Positions 18,199 to 26,103 of a DNA stretch of 64,000 nt are shown here, in pieces (positions within the stretch are counted from its first letter, which is position 1; each line of letters opens with the position of its first letter). The DNA comes from an uncultured Flavobacteriaceae bacterium (GTDB lineage: Bacteria; Bacteroidota; Bacteroidia; Flavobacteriales; Flavobacteriaceae). The notes beneath the pieces are model-generated. The model saw only the letters and a program-made list of their open reading frames with translations. It ran no database searches and was not told the origin of the DNA. The stretch is from NCBI GenBank assembly GCA_905479065.1, contig CAJQLB010000013.1, forward strand, positions 1 to 64,000. Reading direction: 5' to 3'. Both the position numbers and the translations under genes were made by a program.

Positions 18199-19839
18199 TT
18201 ATTCAAAAATTACACTTTCATTCATATCAAACCACGATTTATAATACGCTTTATGTATCTTTTCAATATGAGTACGCTTAACTTTCATTGTTGGCGTGGT
18301 CAATCCATTCGCAACATTCCAATCCTCTTTCATAACAACCACTTTTTCAATTTTTTCATGTTTTTCAAGGCCTCTATTAACCAATTTAATACTGTCTTCT
18401 AAACTTGATATTAATACTTCTTTGTCTTTTGTGTCACCTGACACACTCAATGTAATTAAAGCGATTGGTTGGGGAATTCCGGTACCAACAATACATATTT
18501 GTTCAATGTTCGTGTTTTTCGACATCATTAATTCAATGTGAGAAGGTGATATGTATTTTCCTTTATCTGTTTTAAATTGATCTTTTACACGACCTGTGAT
18601 GGTTAAAAAGCCGTCATGATCAAACTCACCAATATCACCGGTTTTTAAATACCCCTCTTGATCAAATACAGAAGCTGTAATTTCAGGTTCTTTAAAATAA
18701 CCCTTCATCAAACAATTATTTTTAACACATATTTCACCTTCAGCTGACAATTTAACCTGAACATTGTACAATGTTTTACCGACGGTGCCTATTTTATCGT
18801 GCTCATTTGTGTTAAAGTGAGAAACGCAGCAATCTTCTGTCATACCATAACCTTGGAAAATAGTAATTCCAATTTTACGATACCATGAAATTAAACTTGC
18901 TGATATTGGAGCTGCTGCCGACACAACAAACATAGCCTCTTTTAGGCCTAATTTTTGTTTTAATTTATTTTTAACGATGTCTTTTAAAATGGGAATTGCA
19001 AGAAGTAGATTTAATTTTTTTTGTGGAATTGATTCCAATATTTTCTCTCTGAACTTGGTCCAAATTCTTGGAACTGCAAAAAACAAGTGAGGTTGTGTTT
19101 GTTCTAAATCTTTACTGAAAGTTTCAAGTGATTCTGTAAATGAGATAGTGCCCCCAAGTACAACACCCGCATTAATCATAACCCTTTCAGCAACATGTGC
19201 TAAAGGTAAATACGAGAACAACTTTAAATTTGGAGGTAAATTAAACAATTTTGTCAAAGTTCGAGCACTTACCATTAGATTTCCTGATGAATGCATAACT
19301 CCCTTGGGAACGCCCGTAGTACCTGAGGTGTATATAATCGTATGCAAATCATTAGCTAGTTGTTTATGATCGTAATCTATACTGTTAGTATCTTTAATAA
19401 TATCCTCCCACAATTGACCATCAGATTGTCCATATAAAGCTACACTGATCCGAGGAATTTCTGTAATACCCTCTTTTTGATTTTCATAATCATCTAATTT
19501 TCCAACGATAATAAGTTTTGATTCACTGTGAATTAATATTTGATTTATCGAGACACTGTTGAGGGTCGGGTAAATTGGAATCGACACAAAGCCTGAAATC
19601 ATAATTGCCAAATCTGCTAAAATCCAATGAGCACAATTTTTAGACAATAATGCAACGTGACTATGTTTAGGCAACTTATGAGATGTGATTGCATGTGCAA
19701 TTTTTCTAACTTCAACACCCGCTTCGGCATAGGTGTAAGTCACGTAACCACCATTAACGGGTTGTTTTAAAAAAAGCTTGTTTGGAATCTTCCTCTCCCA
19801 ATACAAAAAAGCATCTAAGGGTGTTTCGAAGTTAATCAT
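18199..19839 (-). CDS. Long-chain acyl-CoA synthetase (AMP-forming)
   Basis: 546 residues, ANL superfamily. The phosphate-binding loop Y-T-S-G-T-T-G-V-P-K-G is near residue 168, the adenine motif G-Y-G-M-T-E is in the middle, and L-K-T-G-D-I-G-E plus G-R-V-K-D-Q-F-K-T mark the C-terminal hinge and mobile domain. Closest in appearance to the FadD15/ACSL group found in Bacteroidota. Known: activates fatty acids with ATP and CoA for membrane lipid synthesis or beta-oxidation. It is co-directional and contiguous with the SGNH hydrolase. Confidence 0.92.
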   Translation of the reverse strand: MINFETPLDAFLYWERKIPNKLFLKQPVNGGYVTYTYAEAGVEVRKIAHAITSHKLPKHSHVALLSKNCAHWILADLAIMISGFVSIPIYPTLNSVSINQILIHSESKLIIVGKLDDYENQKEGITEIPRISVALYGQSDGQLWEDIIKDTNSIDYDHKQLANDLHTIIYTSGTTGVPKGVMHSSGNLMVSARTLTKLFNLPPNLKLFSYLPLAHVAERVMINAGVVLGGTISFTESLETFSKDLEQTQPHLFFAVPRIWTKFREKILESIPQKKLNLLLAIPILKDIVKNKLKQKLGLKEAMFVVSAAAPISASLISWYRKIGITIFQGYGMTEDCCVSHFNTNEHDKIGTVGKTLYNVQVKLSAEGEICVKNNCLMKGYFKEPEITASVFDQEGYLKTGDIGEFDHDGFLTITGRVKDQFKTDKGKYISPSHIELMMSKNTNIEQICIVGTGIPQPIALITLSVSGDTKDKEVLISSLEDSIKLVNRGLEKHEKIEKVVVMKEDWNVANGLTTPTMKVKRTHIEKIHKAYYKSWFDMNESVIFE

Positions 19840-19967
19840 GATTGTTTGTTGTTTCTTTAAAGATATAAAAAGTAAGTGAGCATCATTAAAAAAAATAAAT
19901 CAGGGACGACATTACTTCTTAGATTGCGCAAGGGCTACGAACATAATTTCATCAACTTGTTTTTAAA

Positions 19968-20348
19968 CTACTTGTACTCAATAATCAAAAATTGTGCACT
20001 TCTGTTTCCAATATTTACAATGTGATGTGTTGTTGTTTCATCTTTTGCAAAATATGTTCCTGTAGGAACCTCCACCTGTCTAGATCTATTATTTTCAGTA
20101 ATCTCAAATTCACTTCCCGCCAGAGTGTACCCAAAATGTGGTACATGTTGATGCTGTTCATGTCCTACACTGGGCGCAAATGAACATTTAAGCACTCGGA
20201 TTTTGGCATTATCCTCTAGAACCTCACAAACTTTCTCACCTTTCCACCCTGCTTGAAGAGGATCGGGCAATAATGTGTTAATATTTTTATTGTCTTGACA
20301 ACTAATCATTAAGACAAAAAGGCATCCAATATGATACAAATATTTCAT
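19968..20348 (-). CDS. Cupin-domain lipoprotein
   Basis: 126 residues. A signal peptide with lipobox L-M-I-S-C (Cys17) predicts a membrane-anchored periplasmic protein. The rest is one small cupin barrel with H-E-Q-H-Q-H-V-P-H-F-G-Y as the metal-binding first motif and P-T-G-T-Y-F-A-K-D-E-T-T-T-H-H as the second. The histidines suggest a bound metal; the reaction, if any, cannot be told. It lies 5 bases after the glycosyltransferase gene on the same strand. Confidence 0.8.
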   Translation of the reverse strand: MKYLYHIGCLFVLMISCQDNKNINTLLPDPLQAGWKGEKVCEVLEDNAKIRVLKCSFAPSVGHEQHQHVPHFGYTLAGSEFEITENNRSRQVEVPTGTYFAKDETTTHHIVNIGNRSAQFLIIEYK

Positions 20349-20353
20349 TGTTG

Positions 20354-21583
20354 TTATTTATTTTTTTCTTCAATCCATCGTGACATGTACATTGTACTTT
20401 GCATCGCGTGGTGCTGAAGCATTAACCCAGTGAAATTTGATAAACGATGCTCGTGCATGGACGCAATTATTTGATTCAATTTATCTGATAATTTTGCTAA
20501 ATGAATGCTTTTATTAAACTTTTTTGATAAAATATTAAAACCCAAAGACTGCTGTGAAGCCCATAATTCTTCAGAGTTATACAATTGCACTACATAATCA
20601 ATCATACCACTAATATCATCAGTAACAAAGTTATAAGTTTGTTTTAAATCTAATATCCCTTCAGCTCCAATAGACGTTGTGATAAAAGGCGTGCCATTTT
20701 TCATAGCATCAAAAAACTTACCTTTTAATCCCGCTCCAAATCGCAAAGGAGCTAGACATATTTTAGCATTTTGCATGACCTTATCAACATCTGGTGTAAA
20801 TCCTTGAATAAAAAAGTTGTTGTCCTTACTTTCAAGTTGTTTTGCACGATCATTCGCATAAGCCCCAAAAACATGAAGTTCAACATTCTTTAATTTCGCT
20901 CCAAGCTTCGGCCAAATATTATTTTTTAAATAGATAACTGAATCTAAATTTGGGGCGTGCAAAAAATTACCAATGGTGATAAGATGTTTCCGTTCTGTGA
21001 ATGAAGGAAGGTTGGAAATGTCATTAGGAGTTAAGTTTTTGATTAGTAATGGCAAGTAACACAATAAAGCTTCAGGTACTTCAAAAGAAGTTTTTAAAAG
21101 AACCATTTCAGCCTCTGAAATAATTAAGCTTAGATCAGAACGATAAATACTTGCAATTTCACGTTTAGCGATTTTTCCAAACAAATAATCTCGATTTAAC
21201 AAGGCAGTGTCTTTAAAAGCCTCTTCACGTGCTTTTCTTAAACAATGCAAATCCTCTGTATCAAGTATTTTTAGCGCGTTAGGGCATTGTTGAGCAACTC
21301 TCCAACCAAACTGTTCCTCCATCATAAAACGATCAAATAAAACAACAGTTGGATTTAATTTAGAAATAAACAAATCAAAACTAGAATTATTTAATTCTAT
21401 TCTTCTTTCTTGAATACCTTTAGACGCAAGGTTCAAAGACTTATCTCCTTTTAATGATGAACTTGCAAAAGTGATTTGATACCCCTCAGATAAAAAAAAA
21501 TCTATAAGTTGCATCATTCTAACACCTGCAGCAGAACTTTTTGGTTCTGGCCATACAAAACCAATGATCAAAAGTTTTTTCAT
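20354..21583 (-). CDS. Glycosyltransferase, GT4-like (group 1)
   Basis: 409 residues, GT-B fold. The N-terminal Rossmann half begins K-K-L-L-I-I-G-F-V-W-P-E-P-K-S-S-A-A-G. The nucleotide-sugar half contains L-I-T-I-G-N-F-L-H-A-P-N and the family motif A-P-L-R-F-G-A-G-L-K-G-K-F-F-D-A-M. The G-x-P-F-I-T-T-S-x-G-A-E-G segment after it is typical of GT4. No membrane segment is seen. Donor and acceptor unknown. It abuts the haem-binding-domain gene upstream and the cupin gene downstream; there is no wider polysaccharide cluster here. Confidence 0.85.
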   Translation of the reverse strand: MKKLLIIGFVWPEPKSSAAGVRMMQLIDFFLSEGYQITFASSSLKGDKSLNLASKGIQERRIELNNSSFDLFISKLNPTVVLFDRFMMEEQFGWRVAQQCPNALKILDTEDLHCLRKAREEAFKDTALLNRDYLFGKIAKREIASIYRSDLSLIISEAEMVLLKTSFEVPEALLCYLPLLIKNLTPNDISNLPSFTERKHLITIGNFLHAPNLDSVIYLKNNIWPKLGAKLKNVELHVFGAYANDRAKQLESKDNNFFIQGFTPDVDKVMQNAKICLAPLRFGAGLKGKFFDAMKNGTPFITTSIGAEGILDLKQTYNFVTDDISGMIDYVVQLYNSEELWASQQSLGFNILSKKFNKSIHLAKLSDKLNQIIASMHEHRLSNFTGLMLQHHAMQSTMYMSRWIEEKNK

Positions 21584-22063
21584 TTAATTGGTAGTTAACG
21601 TCATGGCAGCATAAGACTCTCTAACTTTTTGAGCCCATGCTTTTATTTTTTGACGCTGTAAGTCAGTTAAATTTGCTTCTGTATGGGTCCACGTGTATGA
21701 TTTCAGAGGCATTTCTTTAGTATCAATCATTTCGATTAACTCATCAAACTTATGATCTTTCTTTTTTAAAGAAGCTGTTGACCATTGAGATTGGGACATA
21801 TTGAAATGTTTTTTACCTTCATTAATATGCTCCGATATCCAAAAATTAAGTGGTGTAATAGTGTTATACCAAGGATATACTGTATGGTCACTATGACAAT
21901 CAAAACAAGTGTTTTTTAAAATTACTTGAACATCTTCAGGTGGATCTGTCTCGTTTAAAAAAAAATCTACAGTCTCGATATCACCACTATTTTTTTTCGG
22001 ACTAAATAATTGAGCAATAATAAAAACCAATACTACTATGGCTATAATTTTGACATTTTTCAT
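21584..22063 (-). CDS. Haem-binding domain protein (single CxxCH, membrane-anchored)
   Basis: About 159 residues from the ATG at 22063. An upstream start at 22126 would add 21 residues before the signal anchor and is less likely; the chosen ATG gives M-K-N-V-K-I-I-A-I-V-V-L-V-F directly. An N-terminal hydrophobic segment is followed by C-F-D-C-H, the c-type haem attachment motif, in the context T-V-Y-P-W-Y-N-T-I-T-P typical of the Haem_bd family. Probably a periplasmic monohaem protein; partners unknown. It heads the run with the glycosyltransferase and the cupin lipoprotein. Confidence 0.85.
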   Translation of the reverse strand: MKNVKIIAIVVLVFIIAQLFSPKKNSGDIETVDFFLNETDPPEDVQVILKNTCFDCHSDHTVYPWYNTITPLNFWISEHINEGKKHFNMSQSQWSTASLKKKDHKFDELIEMIDTKEMPLKSYTWTHTEANLTDLQRQKIKAWAQKVRESYAAMTLTTN

Positions 22064-22223
22064 TTTATAAATTTCTCCCTTAAAAATAAGAAAATTATCA
22101 TGGAACAAATAAAAATTTAATATCATTTCAGCTTTTAAAAATTCTCCGAGCTAAAAACTCTGTTAGTTTTAAACAATTAGTCAAAACTTCACAATCAATC
22201 GTCTCGCTTTTGTCTAAATAAAT

Positions 22224-22231
22224 TATATTTG
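22224..22231 (+). promoter_or_regulatory. Probable -7 element of purB promoter
   Basis: TATATTTG matches TAnnTTTG and ends 20 bases before the purB ATG. No clear -33 box. Confidence 0.55.
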
Positions 22232-22251
22232 TTTCTTCTAAAAGATTTAAA

Positions 22252-23595
22252 ATGGATATTTCAGAACTTAATGCTATTTCACCTGTTGACGGTCGTTACA
22301 GAAATAAAACCAGCGCATTATCGCGATATTTTTCAGAGGAGGCCCTCATAAAGTATCGTGTTTTGGTCGAGGTTGAATATTTTATTTCCTTGTGTGAAAT
22401 ACCACTCCCTCAACTTAAAAATTTTGACAATTCTTTTTTTAACGATTTACGATCTATTTATCAAAATTTCTCAAGTGATGATGCCAAAGCCATAAAAGTC
22501 ATAGAAAACATCACTAATCATGATGTCAAGGCTGTTGAATACTTCCTAAAAGAAAAATTTGATGTATTAAACTTATCGACATATAAAGAATTTATTCATT
22601 TTGGTTTAACGTCTCAAGACATTAATAATACAGCAGTGCCTTTGAGCATCAAAGAAGCTTTATCAGAAGTATATAATCCTGAATATGAAAATCTATTTAA
22701 CACGCTAAAGAAGCTATCTGAAACATGGAATCATATTCCAATGTTAGCAAGAACTCATGGTCAACCTGCCTCACCGACGAGACTCGGAAAAGAAATTAAT
22801 GTCTTCGTTGTAAGACTAGAAGAACAATTCAATACTTTAAAACAGATTCCCAATGCGGCAAAATTTGGTGGTGCAACTGGTAATTTTAATGCACATCATG
22901 TTGCTTACCCTCAAATTAATTGGGAAAACTTTGGTGCAACTTTTGTAGAAAAAACATTGGGTTTAAAGCATTCCTTTCCAACGACACAAATTGAGCATTA
23001 CGATAATATGGCAGCACTTTTTGATTGTCTAAAAAGAATCAATACCATCATAGTTGATTTAAATAAAGATGTTTGGACATATGTATCCATGGAGTATTTT
23101 AAGCAAAAAATAAAAAAGGGAGAAGTTGGCAGTAGTGCAATGCCTCACAAGGTGAATCCCATCGATTTTGAGAATAGTGAAGGTAATTTAGGTATTGCAA
23201 ATGCCATGTTTGCGTATTTATCGGGAAAATTACCAATTTCAAGACTGCAGAGAGATCTAACAGACAGCACTGTTTTACGCAATATTGGTGTGCCTTTTGC
23301 CCACACACTAATTGGCTTTAAATCTACCTTGAAAGGATTGAATAAATTATTAATTAACGAAGATAAATTTGCTGAAGATTTAGAAAAGAATTGGGCTGTA
23401 GTTGCAGAGGCAATTCAAACAATTTTAAGACGGGAGGGTTTCAAAAATCCATACGAGGCACTTAAAGGATTGACACGTACCAATGATATTATTAACCAAG
23501 TATCAATTGCTAAATTTATTGACTCTTTGGATGTTTCTGACACCATTAAATTTGAATTAAAACAAATTACTCCAAGTAATTACACAGGTATTTAA
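22252..23595 (+). CDS. purB: Adenylosuccinate lyase
   Basis: 447 residues. Fumarase/aspartase superfamily signature S-S-A-M-P-H-K-V-N-P-I near residues 293-303, with the flexible catalytic loop Ser. The start S-P-V-D-G-R-Y and the T-H-G-Q-P-A-S-P-T segment are typical of the E. coli-like PurB group. It catalyses two fumarate-releasing steps of purine synthesis (SAICAR to AICAR, adenylosuccinate to AMP). Its stop overlaps the start of a small membrane protein by one base. Confidence 0.97.
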   Translation: MDISELNAISPVDGRYRNKTSALSRYFSEEALIKYRVLVEVEYFISLCEIPLPQLKNFDNSFFNDLRSIYQNFSSDDAKAIKVIENITNHDVKAVEYFLKEKFDVLNLSTYKEFIHFGLTSQDINNTAVPLSIKEALSEVYNPEYENLFNTLKKLSETWNHIPMLARTHGQPASPTRLGKEINVFVVRLEEQFNTLKQIPNAAKFGGATGNFNAHHVAYPQINWENFGATFVEKTLGLKHSFPTTQIEHYDNMAALFDCLKRINTIIVDLNKDVWTYVSMEYFKQKIKKGEVGSSAMPHKVNPIDFENSEGNLGIANAMFAYLSGKLPISRLQRDLTDSTVLRNIGVPFAHTLIGFKSTLKGLNKLLINEDKFAEDLEKNWAVVAEAIQTILRREGFKNPYEALKGLTRTNDIINQVSIAKFIDSLDVSDTIKFELKQITPSNYTGI

Positions 23596-23792
23596 TGAAA
23601 GATCGAATTATCTTACTAGCTTCATCGATTCTTGTTATCTTTTTTTTTATTGGAGGGCTACTTGACATTCTTAATCATTTTCTTTCGAAGACATTTCTGT
23701 TCGTTGGGTTTTTAGTTCTTGTCCTTTATATCATTTTTATTAAAGCTAAAGAAGACCATGATGACATTCATAATGATGCAAATCTATCTTGA
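23595..23792 (+). CDS. Small two-pass membrane protein, unknown function
   Basis: 65 residues with two hydrophobic stretches (about 5-25 and 32-50) and an acidic, histidine-containing tail (K-E-D-H-D-D-I-H-N-D). The ATG shares one base with the purB stop (TAATG), so translation is probably coupled to purB. I do not recognise a family. The overlap and frame length make it likely real; a link to purine synthesis is only positional. Confidence 0.65.
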   Translation: MKDRIILLASSILVIFFFIGGLLDILNHFLSKTFLFVGFLVLVLYIIFIKAKEDHDDIHNDANLS

Positions 23793-23819
23793 TATTCTTT
23801 AAAAACGCGAAAGTTGTAG

Positions 23820-24365
23820 TTAAAAAAACTCCATGACCTCATTTACAGGAACTTGTCCAAAATCTAGTTGATTAATAAGATTTCCAAGGGTTAAAACTTT
23901 ATTTGGATTCATATTTTCACCCAAAACCCTAATTATTATAAAACCTTTTGTATTAATTCTCCCAAAAATAATGAGTTCATCGATGGCATCATTATTCCCT
24001 AAGTACTTTAATATAATTTTTCCATCGTTATTGTTACCTGCTCTAAGTAACTCTTCGAAAGGCTCTTTATTTAAAATTTCATGAATGTTTTGTAATTCAA
24101 TCTCGAATTGATTTAAATTATTCTCTTCTAAACGATATCCAAGGATATTTAATTTTTCTATGGACTCAAAAGCTTCTTTTTGATCACCGGTAAAATTGAT
24201 ATTATTCGAAGACACCAAGCTCATTGGAATATCATAAACAACAAAATTAGAAGCTTCTTGATTAAGCACAAAATACTCCTGCAGTGTTTGATCAAACTTA
24301 CAGCTCAGACCCAATGAAAAAATGGATATCACTAAAAATAAATACTTGATGGAAGAAAATTTCAT
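23820..24365 (-). CDS. DUF4252 lipoprotein
   Basis: 181 residues. Signal peptide with lipobox G-L-S-C (Cys22). The body resembles the DUF4252 family and its neighbour: a region ending in weakly conserved G-x-I-N-x-x-G and L-G-N-L-I-N-Q-L-D-F. It lacks cysteine pairs or obvious catalytic residues. It is the last gene of a four-gene unit headed by an ECF sigma factor. Known only as a recurrent Bacteroidota companion of ECF sigma genes; inferred to be a periplasmic or outer-membrane component of the sigma's regulon or sensing path. Confidence 0.82.
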   Translation of the reverse strand: MKFSSIKYLFLVISIFSLGLSCKFDQTLQEYFVLNQEASNFVVYDIPMSLVSSNNINFTGDQKEAFESIEKLNILGYRLEENNLNQFEIELQNIHEILNKEPFEELLRAGNNNDGKIILKYLGNNDAIDELIIFGRINTKGFIIIRVLGENMNPNKVLTLGNLINQLDFGQVPVNEVMEFF

Positions 24366-24392
24366 ATAACTGAAAAAATATATTACTTGCCT

Positions 24393-24956
24393 TTACTGCC
24401 CTGCTTTTTTAAAATGTTTTACTCCGGGTACATCCATTTTTTCTGAAAGTGTTGAGATTTGTCTTAAATCAATATCACCATTTAGAAATAAAATCACAGT
24501 TTCAATATCACGTTTTTCACCATTGATAGAGATATTTTGGTCCGAGGTTATTTCTTTAAGTCCATTGACAAACATTAACAACTCTGTTACGTGAAATTCA
24601 TCTTTTCCCTCTCGAATATACATGCTGACCATTTGATCACCGTCTTTTATTCGCATTAGCTCATCAAGGTTAGATTTATTTAAGTACTGCTTAACGCGTT
24701 TTGTCATATCGTTTGCTATCCCCACATCGCCAGTAGTTAAAACTTTTAAACTCGTAATGTTTTTTATCATATCCCAGAATTGTTGCTCATCTGCATCACT
24801 AGAATTGATTTCGATACTCGAAAGCATACTAAACATTTTATTATTAACCACAATGGACGTGACACCATCCATGTTTTCAAAATCAGTAAATAGGTTTTGC
24901 CCGAATGACATGGTAGTTATCATTACTAGAATAAGTGATATTTGTATCTTTTTCAT
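24393..24956 (-). CDS. DUF4252 secreted protein
   Basis: 187 residues. A cleavable signal peptide (about 1-19, ending S-F-G-Q) without a lipobox, unlike its lipoprotein neighbour. DUF4252 features include a V-T-S-I-V-V-N-N-K-M-F strand early and an L-L-M-F-V-N-G-L segment late. It appears to be a diverged paralogue of the next gene, 27 bases downstream. It lies 12 bases after the probable anti-sigma gene. Function unknown. Confidence 0.85.
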   Translation of the reverse strand: MKKIQISLILVMITTMSFGQNLFTDFENMDGVTSIVVNNKMFSMLSSIEINSSDADEQQFWDMIKNITSLKVLTTGDVGIANDMTKRVKQYLNKSNLDELMRIKDGDQMVSMYIREGKDEFHVTELLMFVNGLKEITSDQNISINGEKRDIETVILFLNGDIDLRQISTLSEKMDVPGVKHFKKAGQ

Positions 24957-24968
24957 AATGTATTTGTT

Positions 24969-25469
24969 TTAATTATTAATTTTAAAAATTTTATTTTTTG
25001 TTTCTGTAAAAGATTCAAGTAAGAAGATGTTCTCCGCCCCTTTGTTTAAGGATTTTGACATTAAAGTTAAAGCATTAAAACCCTCTGAACCTTTGTTAAT
25101 ATTATTTGCTAGCAAGTCCATCGCTTTTCTAGTTTGATTAAATACTATTAATTGATCTTCTGTCAACTCATTAAAATTCAATGAACTTGACATGGCTGTT
25201 TTGGTAAAAATAGTAACTGCTATTACAATCATTGCTGCTGTAGCTAACCATTTGTAAGTATGATGATAACTATTAGTTTGTAAGCTTATGTCGGCTGTTG
25301 ATTTCTCCTTACAAGTCACCTCAAAATAGTTAAATAAAGGGCGATAAACTTCAAATTGTGACGCTATTACCGATTGGGAAAAGTAATCTCGCAACTCAAC
25401 TTCTTCATCGAGAGTTGTTTGTCCATTTTCATATTTATTTAATAATTTTTCGATTCTAACCAACACCAT
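24969..25469 (-). CDS. Probable anti-sigma factor-like membrane protein
   Basis: 166 residues with one transmembrane segment (about residues 71-90, T-A-A-M-I-V-I-A-V). The N-terminal ~65 residues are predicted cytoplasmic, starting R-I-E-K-L-L-N-K-Y-E-N-G-Q-T-T, a pattern common in Bacteroidota proteins encoded after ECF sigma genes. The gene overlaps the sigma gene by 14 bases. Seen: topology and overlap. Inferred: it binds and holds the sigma factor at the membrane. There is no zinc-binding anti-sigma motif, so the mechanism is unproven. Confidence 0.72.
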   Translation of the reverse strand: MVLVRIEKLLNKYENGQTTLDEEVELRDYFSQSVIASQFEVYRPLFNYFEVTCKEKSTADISLQTNSYHHTYKWLATAAMIVIAVTIFTKTAMSSSLNFNELTEDQLIVFNQTRKAMDLLANNINKGSEGFNALTLMSKSLNKGAENIFLLESFTETKNKIFKINN

Positions 25470-25965
25470 AGGACTGGATTTTAATTAATTTACTTCGTAA
25501 TGTTTTTCTCGCTCTTGACAACGAAACACGAATTGTTGCTTCTTTAATATTTAACATTTTTGATATCTCTTTAAACTCATATTGTTCTATATCTCTTAAC
25601 TGCATCACAATTTTTTGTTGATCAGGTAAATCTTCCATTAATTTTGCAACCCAATCAACACTGTTTTTCAACTCAATTTCATTTTGTAAAGTTATATGGT
25701 TGTCTTTGTAATTATTATGAATAATCTTTAAATTTTGCGAATGCTTAGATTTAAGTTTATCAAAACATAAGTTTTTGGTCATGGTCATAGAAAATGCTTC
25801 AATATTTCTGTATTGCTCAATTTGATTTTTATTATTCCACAGTTTGATTAATATTTCTTGAGTGGCATCTTCCGCTTCTTCGCGAGACACAAGCAATCGT
25901 TTTGCTAATCGAAACACTTTATCTTTAAATGGCTCAACCATCTTTAAAAACTCAACTTGTGTCAT
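25456..25965 (-). CDS. ECF-family RNA polymerase sigma factor
   Basis: 169 residues with regions 2 and 4 only. Region 2 has F-R-L-A-K-R-L-L and E-A-E-D-A-T-Q-E-I-L-I-K-L-W. Region 4 has L-P-D-Q-Q-K-I-V-M-Q-L-R-D-I-E and an HTH with E-F-K-E-I-S-K-M-L-N-I-K-E-A-T-I-R-V-S. First gene of a unit continuing with the probable anti-sigma gene and two DUF4252 genes. The divergent S41 protease gene starts 138 bases away. The signal is unknown. Confidence 0.93.
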   Translation of the reverse strand: MTQVEFLKMVEPFKDKVFRLAKRLLVSREEAEDATQEILIKLWNNKNQIEQYRNIEAFSMTMTKNLCFDKLKSKHSQNLKIIHNNYKDNHITLQNEIELKNSVDWVAKLMEDLPDQQKIVMQLRDIEQYEFKEISKMLNIKEATIRVSLSRARKTLRSKLIKIQSYGVG

Positions 25966-26103
25966 ATTAAATTTTAAAAGTTAGTTATTTTATCGCTTTA
26001 TACTTTTTAGACGATACAGTTAATATTTTGTTACAGACAACATAAAATAATCAATATTTTACAATAAAATCTTAACTTTAAGCTTAATTATGAATCCTCT
26101 GTT

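Noticed and set aside
22064-22126. Longer start for the haem-binding-domain protein (ATG at 22126)
   Set aside because: The 21 extra residues precede a complete signal anchor that begins at the internal ATG at 22063.
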